Counted from the stretch's first letter, positions 34,164-44,022 are shown. The stretch: DNA of 64,000 nucleotides from Paraburkholderia franconis (GCF_009362735.1 NZ_WHNP01000017.1:92936-156935); one strand, 5' to 3'. Notes: generated by a model not told the origin, from the letters alone. Made by a program: numbers and translations.

Positions 34164-34877
34164 TCAGCCGATGTAGCGCAGCAGTTCCAGCAATTCGGCA
34201 GGCGAATTCACCACGTGCCTCGCGTGCCATTGAGTTGGCGGAATGTCGTTGCCACAGTAGCCGTACGCGGCGGCCACCGTCACCATGCCGGCGGCAAAGC
34301 CCGCCTGCACGTCGCGCAGGTCGTCGCCGACATACACGACCCGCTCGGCCGGCACATCCAGTTCCTTCGCGGCGTGCAGCAGCGGCGCGGGATGCGGCTT
34401 CGAGTGCGGCGTGGTGTCGCCGCTTACGACGCATCCCGCGCGCGTATCCAGCCCCAGTTGCGCGACGAGCGGCTCGGTCAGCCGCGCGACCTTGTTCGTC
34501 ACGATGCCCCAGCGCACGCCGCGCGCATCGAGTTCGTCGAGTATGTCGCCGATGCCGGGAAAGAGAGTGGTCTCGATGCACAGGTCGGCTTCGTAGTTCG
34601 CCAGAAACTCCTCGCGCATCGACGAGTAGTCGTGATGCTCGGGCCCGATGCCGAACGCGCCGCCCAGGAGCCCGCGTGCGCCGGCGGACGCGAGCGGACG
34701 CAAGTGCTCGAGCGGCACCATCTCGAGGCCGCGCTCGTGGCGCATCTTGTTGACGGCGGCAGCGAGGTCGGGCGCGGTGTCCGCGAGCGTGCCGTCGAGA
34801 TCGAACAGGATGCCTTGGCAGAGACCGATCGACGCGTCTTCGTCTTCTCGTTGTGGCAGGGGCGTGGGATCGCTCAT
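34164..34877 (-). CDS. gph: Phosphoglycolate phosphatase, HAD family
   Basis: The 237-residue HAD hydrolase removes phosphate from 2-phosphoglycolate. It has motif I FDLDGTLADTAPDL (nucleophile Asp and acid/base Asp), motif II VTNK, a Lys in HSKPHPAPL and motif IV VYVGDDLRDVQAGFAAG. It lies 35 nt downstream of ubiG in the same direction, an arrangement common in beta- and gammaproteobacteria. A role as nucleotide or sugar phosphatase cannot be excluded, since the HAD family is broad. Confidence 0.9.
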   Translation of the reverse strand: MSDPTPLPQREDEDASIGLCQGILFDLDGTLADTAPDLAAAVNKMRHERGLEMVPLEHLRPLASAGARGLLGGAFGIGPEHHDYSSMREEFLANYEADLCIETTLFPGIGDILDELDARGVRWGIVTNKVARLTEPLVAQLGLDTRAGCVVSGDTTPHSKPHPAPLLHAAKELDVPAERVVYVGDDLRDVQAGFAAGMVTVAAAYGYCGNDIPPTQWHARHVVNSPAELLELLRYIG

Positions 34878-34912
34878 TGATGTAGGCGCAAGGCGCGAAA
34901 AAGGCAGGTGGC

Positions 34913-35611
34913 TCAGGCGTCGCGGCGGCAGGCGAGCATGTAGTTGACGTCGGTATCGCTCGATAGGCCGAAGTGACGGGTGAGCGGGTTGTACGTGATG
35001 CCCTTGATGTCGGCCGTTCGCAGGTCCGCCACGCGCGCGAAGCCCGCGAGCTCCGACGGACGGATGAAGCGGGCGTAGTCATGCGTGCCCTTTGGCAGCA
35101 TGCGCGCGAGGTACTCCGCGCCGATCACGGCCAGAAGATACGACTTGACGTTACGGTTGAGCGTCGAAAAGAACACCCAGCCGCCGGGTTTGACCAGCGT
35201 CTTGCACGCCTCGACGACCTTCGATGGATCGGGCACGTGCTCAAGCATTTCCATGCATGTCACGACGTCGAACGAGGCCTGTTCGCGGGCCGCAAGCGCC
35301 TCGGCGGCGATTTCCTCGTAATTTACGGTTACACCACTTTCAAGGCTGTGAAGGTCTGCGACGCCCAAAGCTTCGTGAGAAAGGTCGATTCCCTTCACAT
35401 CGGCGCCCAAAGTGGCCATCGATTCGGACAGGATGCCACCGCCGCAGCCAATATCGAGCACACGCTTGCCCGCGAGATGCGCATGCGAGTCGATCCAGTT
35501 GAGCCGCACCGGATTCAGTTCGTGCAGAGGTTTGAATTCGGCGTTCGGGTCCCACCAGCGATGCGCTAGATCGCTGAATTTCTGCAGTTCGTGGGGATCG
35601 GCGTTGGTCAT
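34913..35611 (-). CDS. ubiG: Ubiquinone biosynthesis O-methyltransferase
   Basis: The 232-residue SAM-dependent enzyme carries out both O-methylations in ubiquinone synthesis. It begins DPHELQKFSDLAHRWWDP and has the SAM motif VLDIGCGGGILSESMA, then VTCMEMLEHVPDP and the GTHDYARFIRPSEL region typical of UbiG. First gene of a ubiG-gph pair, downstream of ompA but separated from it by a strong terminator. Confidence 0.95.
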   Translation of the reverse strand: MTNADPHELQKFSDLAHRWWDPNAEFKPLHELNPVRLNWIDSHAHLAGKRVLDIGCGGGILSESMATLGADVKGIDLSHEALGVADLHSLESGVTVNYEEIAAEALAAREQASFDVVTCMEMLEHVPDPSKVVEACKTLVKPGGWVFFSTLNRNVKSYLLAVIGAEYLARMLPKGTHDYARFIRPSELAGFARVADLRTADIKGITYNPLTRHFGLSSDTDVNYMLACRRDA

Positions 35612-35801
35612 AACGGATGCGGCCTCGAAGGCTGAAAAGCACGGTGGATCGGAGAAACCCTGAGTATATAGGGCCGCGAACAGGGCGGCAAAAGCGGCTG
35701 ACGCGGCGCGGCTTCCCGCTGCCGTTGCATCTCTCTCCGTGTGGTCGGGCGCCTGTCCAGGCGCCCGTTGGCGCCCGCGCCAAATGACATAAACAAGGCA
35801 T

Positions 35802-35827
35802 AAAAAAAGCCCCGCTGGAGCGGGGCT
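35802..35827 (-). terminator. Intrinsic terminator of ompA
   Basis: The 9-bp stem AGCCCCGCT / AGCGGGGCT (35808-35816 and 35819-35827) has a GG loop and is followed by seven T on the minus strand. It separates ompA from ubiG-gph. Confidence 0.92.
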
Positions 35828-35851
35828 TCGACACTGCGGTAATTTTGTAGT

Positions 35852-36499
35852 TTACTGCTTCGAAGTACCGACAACTTCGACTTCCACGCGACGATCCGGT
35901 GCGAGGCAGGCGATGAGCTGCTTGCGGTTCTTCTGGTTGCAGCCCGTCGTGACCGGGTTGCGCTTGCCCTTGCCTTCCGTGTAGATGCGGTTGGCTTCGA
36001 TACCCTTGCTGACCAGGTATGCCTTGACAGCTTGTGCACGACGCAGCGACAGACGGTCGTTGTACTTGTCCGAACCGATGCGGTCGGTGTAGCCCGTGGC
36101 CACGACGACTTCCAGGTTCAGGCCTTGAATCTTCGATGCCAGGTCATCCAGCTTTTCCTTGCCAGCCGGCTTCAGGATTGCCTTGTCGAAGTCGAACAGG
36201 GCATCAGCCTGATACGTGATCTTCTGGCTGGTGATAGCCGGAGCTGCCGGCGGCGGAGCCGGCGGGGTCGGTGCTTGTGCGACCAGTGCGCCATCGCACT
36301 TTGCGTTAGCCGTTGCCGGCGTCCAGAACGCATCGCGCCAGCAAAGCTCGTTCGTGCCGTTCATCCACACGTATTCGCCGGTGCCGTTCACCCAGTTGTC
36401 GTTCGTGGCTTGTCGCGACGCCGGCACCGACTGTGCCGAAGCGGATGCAGCCATAACTGCGGTAGCTGCAATGAACGCGAGCTTTGAAAGTTTATTCAT
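35852..36499 (-). CDS. ompA: OmpA-family outer membrane protein
   Basis: The 215-residue protein has a signal peptide (MNKLSKLAFIAATAVMAASASA), a short N-terminal region with WVNGTGEYVWMNGTNELCW, a Pro/Ala hinge (PTPPAPPPAAPA) and a peptidoglycan-binding OmpA domain: YTDRIGSDKYNDRLSLRRAQAV and a C-terminal disulfide pair (GCNQKNRKQLIACLAPDRRVEVEV). There is no eight-strand barrel, as in other betaproteobacterial short OmpA proteins. ATG at 36499 has GGAG in the leader. Confidence 0.93.
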   Translation of the reverse strand: MNKLSKLAFIAATAVMAASASAQSVPASRQATNDNWVNGTGEYVWMNGTNELCWRDAFWTPATANAKCDGALVAQAPTPPAPPPAAPAITSQKITYQADALFDFDKAILKPAGKEKLDDLASKIQGLNLEVVVATGYTDRIGSDKYNDRLSLRRAQAVKAYLVSKGIEANRIYTEGKGKRNPVTTGCNQKNRKQLIACLAPDRRVEVEVVGTSKQ

Positions 36500-37001
36500 A
36501 TTTCTCCTCTCGAAATTGAGATTACCGCAGGTTTACTGCGAGCCTGTTGACGAAGACCAGTCATACATTGCTCGAAGTATAACATCGGTGCGGAACAAAA
36601 GACGCTGTGTGTAGACTTCGAGCAGTGTCTAACTTTGTGCGTTCGCATTTTGCCATATCGTTCCCTTCCGACGATAAAAAAATCCTCCCCCTACAGATAC
36701 GCACGGTCGAATGTGGTGCATGCGCAACAAAAGGTGCCATGTTCGCCAGGAGCCCGCCGGAGGCGGCTCGGCGCGGCTTGGCGGGGAGCATTTTCCGGGC
36801 CCGGCCATGGCGCACGCGAGGCGCTTCCAGGTGCTGTTTTCGCGTGTCCTACTAATAGGTATACGCACGTCGTCGGGAGCGGTTGCGCCGCATGTTAGAA
36901 TCGCGTGATGCGCTGCGCTCGCAGACGCATAGGGGTAGGCCCAAGCGGTGAGGCGAAAAACGCGTGTCCCTCATCGTCTTCGCGCGTAAACGATACGGAC
37001 A
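36500..37001. other. Intergenic region between divergent ompA and gyrA
   Basis: About 500 bp with no supported gene. The part nearest ompA (36540-36700) is AT-rich and contains TTATAC/TATACT-like -10 sequences on the minus strand. On the gyrA side TAGAAT (around 36895-36902) is a possible -10. Short open frames show no family features. Confidence 0.5.
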
Positions 37002-39629
37002 ATGGATCAATTCGCCAAAGAGACTCTGCCAATCTCCCTAGAGGAGGAAATGCGCCGCTCGTATATCGAGTACGCGATGAGCGTGATCGTAGGGCGCGCG
37101 CTTCCCGATGTCCGCGATGGTCTGAAGCCGGTTCACCGGCGCGTGCTCTACGCGATGCACGAGCTGAACAACGACTGGAATCGGGCATACAAGAAATCGG
37201 CGCGTATCGTCGGCGACGTGATCGGTAAATACCATCCGCACGGCGACTCGGCTGTATACGACACGATCGTGCGCATGGCGCAGGATTTTTCGCTGCGCTA
37301 TATGCTCGTCGATGGACAAGGCAATTTCGGGTCAGTCGACGGCGACAACGCCGCGGCGATGCGTTACACCGAAATCCGCATGGCGAAGATCGGCCACGAG
37401 CTGCTCGCCGACATCGATAAGGAAACAGTCGACTTCCAGCCGAACTACGACGGCAGCGAGAACGAACCGTCCATTCTGCCTTCGCGCATTCCCAATCTGC
37501 TGATCAACGGCTCGTCGGGCATTGCAGTGGGCATGGCGACGAACATTCCGCCGCACAATCTGAGCGAAATCGTCGATGCCTGCCATCACCTTCTGAAGAA
37601 TCCGGAATCGACGATCGACGAGCTGATCGAGATCGTGCCCGCGCCGGATTTCCCGACGGCGGGCATCATCTACGGCGTCGCCGGCGTGCGCGACGGCTAT
37701 CGCACGGGCCGCGGGCGCGTGGTGATGCGCGCCGCGACGCACTTCGAAGAGATCGACCGCGGTCAGCGCATGGCGATCATCGTCGACGAGCTGCCGTATC
37801 AGGTGAACAAGCGCTCGCTGCTCGAGCGGATCGCCGAGCTGGTGAATGAGAAAAAGCTCGAAGGCATTTCTGACATTCGCGACGAATCCGACAAGAGCGG
37901 CATGCGTGTCGTGATCGAGCTGAAGCGCGGCGAAGTACCTGAGGTCATTCTCAACAATCTTTATAAGGCGACGCAGCTCCAGGACACGTTCGGCATGAAC
38001 ATGGTCGCGCTGGTCGACGGCCAGCCGAAGCTGCTGAACCTGAAGGAAATGCTCACGCATTTCCTGTCGCATCGTCGCGAAGTGCTGACGCGGCGCACCG
38101 TGTACGAGCTGCGCAAGGCGCGCGAACGCGGCCACGTGCTCGAAGGTCTTGCTGTCGCGCTTGCCAACATCGACGAGTTCATCGCGATCATCAAGGCCGC
38201 GCCCACGCCGCCGATCGCGAAGCAGGAGCTGATGGACCGCTCGTGGGATTCGACGACCGTGCGCGACATGCTGCAGCGTGCGGAAGCAGACGCGGCGTCG
38301 TCCGGCGGTCGCGCGGCGTACCGCCCGGAAGGGCTGAACCCCGCGTACGGCATGCAGACCGACGGCCTCTACCGTCTGTCGGATACGCAGGCTCAGGAAA
38401 TTCTCCAGATGCGCCTGCAACGTCTGACGGGCCTGGAGCAGGACAAGATCATCAGCGAGTACCGCGACGTGATGGCGCAGATCGCCGACCTGCTGGACAT
38501 CCTGGCGCGCCCCGAGCGCATAACTGCGATCATCTTCGACGAACTCACGTCGATCAAGAGCGAATTCGGCGATGAGCGCCGCTCGAAGATCGAAATGAAC
38601 GCGACGGAGCTGAACACCGAAGACCTGATCACGCCGCAGGACATGGTCGTGACGATGTCGCATGCCGGTTACGTGAAATCGCAGCCGTTGTCCGAATATC
38701 GCGCCCAGAAGCGCGGAGGTCGCGGCAAACAGGCGACGCAGATGAAGGACGACGACTGGATCGACACGCTCTTCATCGCGAACACGCACGATCACATCCT
38801 GTGCTTCTCGAATCGCGGCCGCGTCTACTGGCTGAAGGTCTATGAAGTGCCGCAAGGTTCGCGCAACTCGCGCGGCCGTCCGATCGTCAACATGTTCCCG
38901 CTACAGGAAGGCGAGAAGATCACGGTGGTTCTGCCCGTCAAGGAATTTTCGGCGGACAAGTTCGTTTTCATGGCGACGGCGCTCGGCACCGTCAAGAAGA
39001 CGCCGCTCGAACAGTTCAGCCGTCCGCTGAAGAAGGGCATCATCGCGGTCGGTCTGGACGACGGTGATTACCTGATCGGCGCGGCGATCACCGACGGCGA
39101 GCACGACGTGATGCTGTTCTCGGATTCGGGCAAGGCAGTCCGGTTCGACGAAAATGACGTTCGTCCGATGGGGCGCGAGGCGCGCGGTGTGCGCGGCATG
39201 CAACTCGAAGACGGCCAGCAGGTGATCGCGTTGCTCGTCGCCGGTGACGAACAGCAGTCGGTGCTGACGGCAACGGAAAACGGCTACGGCAAACGCACGC
39301 CGATCACGGAGTACACGCGCCACGGCCGCGGCACGAAGGGCATGATCGCGATCCAGACGTCCGAGCGCAACGGCAAGGTGGTCGCCGCGACGCTGGCCGA
39401 TCCGGAATCGCAGATCATGCTGATTACCAACACGGGCGTGCTGATTCGTACGCGCGTGTCGGAAATTCGAGAAATGGGCCGTGCAACGCAAGGTGTTACA
39501 CTCATCAGCCTTGATGAAGGCACCAAGCTTTCCGGTCTGCAACAGATTGCCGAAGCGGAAGCTGACGTGGACGGCGACGCCGACACTTCCGCCGACGAAG
39601 CAGGCGACACCAACGGCGAAGCGTCCTGA
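37002..39629 (+). CDS. gyrA: DNA gyrase subunit A
   Basis: The 875-residue subunit cuts and rejoins DNA during supercoiling. The N-terminal domain has VGRALPDVRDGLKPVHRR and the catalytic Y122 in AMRYTEIR. The quinolone-resistance region reads HPHGDSAVYDTIVRM with S83 and D87, the susceptible-type residues of E. coli numbering. The C-terminal beta-pinwheel holds the GyrA box QKRGGRGK. An acidic tail (VDGDADTSADEAGDTNGEAS) ends the protein. ATG at 37002 gives the canonical start. Confidence 0.98.
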   Translation: MDQFAKETLPISLEEEMRRSYIEYAMSVIVGRALPDVRDGLKPVHRRVLYAMHELNNDWNRAYKKSARIVGDVIGKYHPHGDSAVYDTIVRMAQDFSLRYMLVDGQGNFGSVDGDNAAAMRYTEIRMAKIGHELLADIDKETVDFQPNYDGSENEPSILPSRIPNLLINGSSGIAVGMATNIPPHNLSEIVDACHHLLKNPESTIDELIEIVPAPDFPTAGIIYGVAGVRDGYRTGRGRVVMRAATHFEEIDRGQRMAIIVDELPYQVNKRSLLERIAELVNEKKLEGISDIRDESDKSGMRVVIELKRGEVPEVILNNLYKATQLQDTFGMNMVALVDGQPKLLNLKEMLTHFLSHRREVLTRRTVYELRKARERGHVLEGLAVALANIDEFIAIIKAAPTPPIAKQELMDRSWDSTTVRDMLQRAEADAASSGGRAAYRPEGLNPAYGMQTDGLYRLSDTQAQEILQMRLQRLTGLEQDKIISEYRDVMAQIADLLDILARPERITAIIFDELTSIKSEFGDERRSKIEMNATELNTEDLITPQDMVVTMSHAGYVKSQPLSEYRAQKRGGRGKQATQMKDDDWIDTLFIANTHDHILCFSNRGRVYWLKVYEVPQGSRNSRGRPIVNMFPLQEGEKITVVLPVKEFSADKFVFMATALGTVKKTPLEQFSRPLKKGIIAVGLDDGDYLIGAAITDGEHDVMLFSDSGKAVRFDENDVRPMGREARGVRGMQLEDGQQVIALLVAGDEQQSVLTATENGYGKRTPITEYTRHGRGTKGMIAIQTSERNGKVVAATLADPESQIMLITNTGVLIRTRVSEIREMGRATQGVTLISLDEGTKLSGLQQIAEAEADVDGDADTSADEAGDTNGEAS

Positions 39630-39745
39630 TCCGCACCGAAGCTTCTCAAGTCATGCGTGTGACCGCGCAGGCCACATAGGCGCATCGGGTCGATGCGCCG
39701 CCTGCGCGGCAAACCAGTTAGGTTAATTTCTCTTAGGGAGTAGTG

Positions 39746-40351
39746 ATGCAAAAACGATTCAAGCAGTTGATGGTTCTGGCCGCTTTCGTGCCGACCCTGG
39801 CGATGGCGCAAGCGCTGCAAAACCAGCAGCCGGCTCCGGCTGCCCCGGCTGCCGCTGCCCCGGTCGACCCCGCGAAGCAAGCCGCCATCAAGGATCTGCT
39901 GGATGCGATCGACGCGCAGAAGCTGGTCGGCGCGATCGGCAACAGCGCGCAGATGCAGGCCAAGCAACTGGTTCCGGCGATCCTGTCGGACGCGCTGTCG
40001 GAAAACAAGACGATGACGGACAAGCAAAAGCAGGCTTCCGTTCCGTCGCTGCAGAAGAACGCCGTGCCGAAGCTGGTTGACTCGGCAGGCCAGGTCTTCG
40101 CAACGGACGCATTCAAGCAGGACGCGATGCAAGCTCAGTACGACGCCTACGCGAAGTACTACAGCGTGCAGGAAATCAAGGACCTGACGACGTTCTACAA
40201 GAGCCCGACGGGCCGCAAGTTCATCCAGGTTCAAGACCAGGTTGGCCGCGACGTCGTGAACGGCCTGATGCAGAAGTACATGCCGCAATCGATCAAGGCG
40301 ACGCGCGACCAGGCCGACAAGGAAGTCGCTTCCGTCAAGCCGGCGAAGTAA
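39746..40351 (+). CDS. Exported DUF2059-family protein
   Basis: The 201-residue protein has a signal peptide (KQLMVLAAFVPTLAMA), a Pro/Ala-rich linker and a helical domain with LLDAIDAQKLVGAIGNSAQM and a C-terminal YYSVQEIKDLTTFYKSPTGRKF, the DUF2059 signature. Function is unknown; it is probably periplasmic. TAGGGAG lies 5-9 nt before the ATG at 39746; a GTG directly before it is in frame. It sits between gyrA and serC, as is usual in this family of genomes. Confidence 0.88.
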   Translation: MQKRFKQLMVLAAFVPTLAMAQALQNQQPAPAAPAAAAPVDPAKQAAIKDLLDAIDAQKLVGAIGNSAQMQAKQLVPAILSDALSENKTMTDKQKQASVPSLQKNAVPKLVDSAGQVFATDAFKQDAMQAQYDAYAKYYSVQEIKDLTTFYKSPTGRKFIQVQDQVGRDVVNGLMQKYMPQSIKATRDQADKEVASVKPAK

Positions 40352-40467
40352 GCAGGTCGAACGAGGCTGAACGACGTTCGAAGCGCATCACACAGGCGGC
40401 GGCCGAAGGAATTCGTTGAATCCCCTTGAATCGCCGCGGTTTGGCGGGTTTTTAGCGTCAATGCGAT

Positions 40468-40507
40468 AATGGCCGTTTGCGCTTGAGCGCAGACGGCCAT
40501 TTTCTTT
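40468..40507 (+). terminator. Probable intrinsic terminator before serC
   Basis: AATGGCCGT and ACGGCCATT pair, with two mismatches and then GCGC/GCGC pairs inside, followed by TTTCTTT. It ends the DUF2059 gene about 60 bp before serC. Confidence 0.7.
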
Positions 40508-40564
40508 CAGGCGCGGTTTCCGGTTCTTTCCTACGCCGCGCGCCTGCCTTCCGGGGTTCTCACG

Positions 40565-41647
40565 ATGCGCGTGTTCAATTTCTCCGCCGGTCCGGCGGCC
40601 ATGCCCGAAGACGTGCTGCGCCAGGCAGCCGACGAAATGCTCGATTGGCGCGGCAGCGGCATGAGCGTGATGGAAATGAGCCATCGCGGCAAAGAGTTCA
40701 TGACGATCCACGAAGAGGCGCTGACCGATCTGCGCGATTTGCTTCAGGTGCCGTCCAGCCACCAGATCCTCTTCCTGCAAGGCGGCGGGCTCGGCGAAAA
40801 CGCAATCGTGCCGATGAACCTGATGGGCCGCAAGGCGCGTGCCGACTTCGTCGTGACGGGTTCGTGGTCGCAGAAATCTTTCAAGGAAGCGCAGAAATAC
40901 GGCACGGCGAATCTGGCCGCCAGCGGCGAAACGCCCGAAGGCTTCACGCGCGTCCCGCCGCGTGCCGAGTGGAAGCTGTCCGACGATCCCGCCTACGTGC
41001 ACCTGTGCACGAACGAGACGATTCATGGCGTCGAGACGTTCGAGATTCCCGATCTCGGCGACATTCCGCTCGTTGCGGACGCGTCGTCGCACATCCTGTC
41101 GCGCCCGATGGACATCGCCAAATACGGCGTGCTGTTCGGCGGCGCGCAGAAGAACATCGGCATGGCGGGCGTGACCGTCGTGATCGTGCGCGAAGACCTG
41201 CTGGACCGTTCGATGACCATCTGTCCGTCGGCGTTCGAGTGGAAGACGGTCGCGCTGAACAATTCGATGTACAACACACCGCCCACGTATGCGATCTACA
41301 TCGCCGGGCTCGTGTTCAAGTGGTTGAAGAAGCAGGGCGGTCTGAAGGCGATCGAGGCACGCAACGTCGAGAAGGCGAAGCTGCTGTACGACACCATCGA
41401 TTCGAGCCGCTTCTATCTGAACAAGGTCGAGCGCAACGCGCGGTCGCGGATGAACGTACCGTTTTTCCTCGCAGACGAGTCGCGCAATGAAGATTTCCTG
41501 GCCGGCGCGAAAGCGCGCGGGCTGGTGCAGCTGAAGGGCCACAAGTCCGTCGGCGGCATGCGGGCGTCGATTTACAACGCGGTGCCACTCGAAGGCGTCA
41601 AAGCGCTTGTCGAGTACATGAGGGAATTCGAACAGCGCAGCGCGTGA
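40565..41647 (+). CDS. serC: Phosphoserine aminotransferase
   Basis: The 360-residue PLP enzyme makes 3-phosphoserine from 3-phosphohydroxypyruvate and also serves pyridoxine synthesis. It starts VFNFSAGPAAMPEDVL, has the PLP lysine K196 in FGGAQKNIGMAG and ends with GLVQLKGHKSVGGMRASIYNA. Length matches the family. It is the first gene of the serC-pheA-hisC-tyrA-aroA-cmk-rpsA-ihfB run, which combines serine, aromatic amino acid and translation genes. Confidence 0.97.
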   Translation: MRVFNFSAGPAAMPEDVLRQAADEMLDWRGSGMSVMEMSHRGKEFMTIHEEALTDLRDLLQVPSSHQILFLQGGGLGENAIVPMNLMGRKARADFVVTGSWSQKSFKEAQKYGTANLAASGETPEGFTRVPPRAEWKLSDDPAYVHLCTNETIHGVETFEIPDLGDIPLVADASSHILSRPMDIAKYGVLFGGAQKNIGMAGVTVVIVREDLLDRSMTICPSAFEWKTVALNNSMYNTPPTYAIYIAGLVFKWLKKQGGLKAIEARNVEKAKLLYDTIDSSRFYLNKVERNARSRMNVPFFLADESRNEDFLAGAKARGLVQLKGHKSVGGMRASIYNAVPLEGVKALVEYMREFEQRSA

Positions 41648-41718
41648 TCCTTCGGGATACGGCGCGCGCATCCTTTCCGAACTGGCCCATACAGGACCCG
41701 AAGGGGCCCTTTAGAAGC

Positions 41719-42801
41719 ATGGACGACGAACTCAATTCCCAACTCAAACCGCTGCGCGACCGGATCGACGCGATCGACGCGCAGCTCATCGCGCTGCTGA
41801 ATCAACGCGCGGCCGTCGCGCTCGAAGTCGGCGAGGTGAAGAAGCACTTCAACGCGCCCGTGTTTCGTCCGGAGCGCGAGCAGCAGGTGATCGCGCGTCT
41901 GCAGGATATGAGTCAGGGCCCGCTTGCCGGCGAGCACATCGACGCGATCTGGCGCGAGATCATGGCCGCGAGCCGCGCGCTGGAAAAGAACCTCACGGCC
42001 GCATATCTCGGGCCGGCGGGCACCTACAGCGAACAGGCGATGCACGAATACTTCGGCCAGTCGATCGAAGGGCTGCCGTGTTCGTCGATCGACGAAGTGT
42101 TCCGCTCGGTCGAAGCGGGCGGCGCGGAATTCGGCGTCGTGCCCATCGAAAACTCGACGGAAGGCGCGGTGTCGCGCACGCTCGATCTGCTGCTGCAAAC
42201 GCAGTTGCTGATCGGCGGCGAACTTGCCTTGCCGGTCCACCACAATCTGCTGACGCTCGACGGCGCGCTGACGGGCGTGACCCGCGTATGCGCGCACGCG
42301 CAGGCGCTGGCGCAGTGCCAGCGCTGGCTGTCCACGCACGCGCCGCATGTCGAGCGCCAGGCCGTGTCGAGCAACGCCGAAGCCGCGCGGATGGCGGCGG
42401 AAGACCCGAGCATCGCGGCCATCGCCGGCGACCGCGCGGCGACCCAGTATGGTCTGCAAGTCACTTACGCGCTGATCCAGGACGACCCGCACAACCGCAC
42501 CCGCTTCGTGATGATCGGCAAGGAGCCGACGGGCGCAAGCGGCTACGACAAGACGTCGCTGATCGTGTCGGTGGCGAACGAACCCGGCGCCGTGTTCAAG
42601 CTGCTGGAGCCGCTCGCGCGGCACGGCGTGTCGATGACGCGCTTCGAATCGCGTCCGGCGCGCGTCGGCACGTGGGAGTACTACTTCTACATCGACGTCG
42701 AAGGCCATCGCGACGATGCGCCCGTTGCGGCCGCGCTTGCCGAGCTCGGCCAGAAAGCGGCCTTCCTGAAGATTCTCGGCTCGTATCCGCGCGCCCGCTG
42801 A
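41719..42801 (+). CDS. pheA: Bifunctional chorismate mutase / prephenate dehydratase (P-protein)
   Basis: The 360-residue protein has an AroQ chorismate mutase domain (about 1-90, LKPLRDRIDAIDAQLIALLNQRA with key R and D residues), a prephenate dehydratase domain (about 95-270, AYLGPAGTYSEQA, VPIENSTEGAV) and a C-terminal ACT domain (from about 278, TSLIVSVANEPGAVFKLL, FESRPARVG) for phenylalanine feedback. It makes phenylpyruvate. ATG at 41719 lies 71 nt after serC. Confidence 0.97.
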   Translation: MDDELNSQLKPLRDRIDAIDAQLIALLNQRAAVALEVGEVKKHFNAPVFRPEREQQVIARLQDMSQGPLAGEHIDAIWREIMAASRALEKNLTAAYLGPAGTYSEQAMHEYFGQSIEGLPCSSIDEVFRSVEAGGAEFGVVPIENSTEGAVSRTLDLLLQTQLLIGGELALPVHHNLLTLDGALTGVTRVCAHAQALAQCQRWLSTHAPHVERQAVSSNAEAARMAAEDPSIAAIAGDRAATQYGLQVTYALIQDDPHNRTRFVMIGKEPTGASGYDKTSLIVSVANEPGAVFKLLEPLARHGVSMTRFESRPARVGTWEYYFYIDVEGHRDDAPVAAALAELGQKAAFLKILGSYPRAR

Positions 42802-42861
42802 TACGCGGCATTCGATTCCGATCCAACCAACACACCTGGACAGAGCTATCCGGAGAGCCCT

Positions 42862-43974
42862 ATGACAACGTCTTTCGGTCCTTCCTACGTTCGCGCGATC
42901 GCGCCTTATGTGGCTGGCAAGCCGATCTCGGAAGTCGCGCGGGAATTCGGGCTGGACGAAGCGCGCATCGTGAAGCTGGCGTCGAACGAGAATCCGCTCG
43001 GCATGCCGGAATCCGCGAAGACGGCGATGGCGCAGGCCGCGAGCGAACTCGGCCGTTATCCGGATGCGAATGCGTTCGAACTGAAGGCGGCGCTCTCCGC
43101 GCACTACGACGTGCCCGCCGACTGGATCACGCTCGGCAACGGCAGCAACGACATTCTCGAACTGGCCGCGCACGCGTTCGTCGAGAAGGACCAGTCAATC
43201 GTCTACTCGCAGTATTCGTTCGCCGTGTACGCGCTCGCGACGCAAGGCTTGGGCGCACGCGCGATCGTCGTTCCCGCCGTGAAGTACGGCCACGATCTCG
43301 ACGCGATGCTCGCTGCGATCGCCGACGACACGCGGCTCGTTTTCGTCGCGAATCCGAACAATCCGACGGGCACGTTCATCGACGGTCCGACGATCGAAGC
43401 GTTCCTGTCGAAGGTGCCGCGCGAGGTCGCCGTGGTGCTCGACGAGGCGTACACGGAATACCTGAGCGCGGACAAGCGCTACGACTCGATCGCGTGGGTG
43501 CGCCGCTATCCGAATCTGATGGTGTCGCGCACGTTCTCGAAGGCGTTTGGTCTTGCCGGCTTGCGCGTCGGCTTCGCGATTGCGCAGCCGGAACTGACCG
43601 ATCTGATGAACCGTCTGCGTCAGCCGTTCAACGTGAATACGCTCGCGCAAGCAGCCGCGATCGCCGCGCTGAACGACAAGCCTTTCCTGCGGAAGAGCGC
43701 GGAACTGAATGCGCAGGGCTATCGCCGGCTGACGGAAGCGTTCGACAAGCTGGGTCTCGAATACGTGCCGTCGGACGGCAACTTCGTGCTGGTGCGCGTC
43801 GGCGACGACGACAGCGCGGGCAATTGCGTGAATCTCGAGCTGCTGAAGCAGGGCGTGATCGTGCGGCCCGTGGGCAGCTACGGCTTGCCGCAGTGGCTGC
43901 GCGTGACGATCGGCTTGCCAGAGGAAAACGAGGCGTTCATCGCCGCGCTCGAAAAGACGCTGGCGACGGCCTGA
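42862..43974 (+). CDS. hisC: Histidinol-phosphate aminotransferase paralogue in the aromatic operon
   Basis: The 370-residue PLP aminotransferase shows SNENPLGMPESAK, LGNGSNDILELAA, FVANPNNPTGT, the PLP lysine in SRTFSKAFGLAGLRVGF and a C-terminal RVTIGLPEENEAF. Sequence type is HisC. Its place between pheA and tyrA, away from other his genes, suggests that it also, or mainly, transaminates aromatic keto acids; this is inference. GGAG precedes the ATG. A terminator-like hairpin follows 16 nt after the stop. Confidence 0.92.
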   Translation: MTTSFGPSYVRAIAPYVAGKPISEVAREFGLDEARIVKLASNENPLGMPESAKTAMAQAASELGRYPDANAFELKAALSAHYDVPADWITLGNGSNDILELAAHAFVEKDQSIVYSQYSFAVYALATQGLGARAIVVPAVKYGHDLDAMLAAIADDTRLVFVANPNNPTGTFIDGPTIEAFLSKVPREVAVVLDEAYTEYLSADKRYDSIAWVRRYPNLMVSRTFSKAFGLAGLRVGFAIAQPELTDLMNRLRQPFNVNTLAQAAAIAALNDKPFLRKSAELNAQGYRRLTEAFDKLGLEYVPSDGNFVLVRVGDDDSAGNCVNLELLKQGVIVRPVGSYGLPQWLRVTIGLPEENEAFIAALEKTLATA

Positions 43975-43990
43975 GCGATCAATGCAATCC

Positions 43991-44022
43991 ACGCGCCTCA
44001 TCGAGTGCGAGGCGCGTTTTTT
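43991..44022 (+). terminator. Intrinsic-terminator hairpin between hisC and tyrA
   Basis: ACGCGCCTC (43991-43999) and GAGGCGCGT (44009-44017) form a perfect 9-bp stem with a 9-nt loop, followed by six T (44017-44022). The tyrA GTG begins at 44025. The GAGG in the right arm is the only Shine-Dalgarno-like sequence for tyrA, so the hairpin could limit both transcription and translation. Confidence 0.75.
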
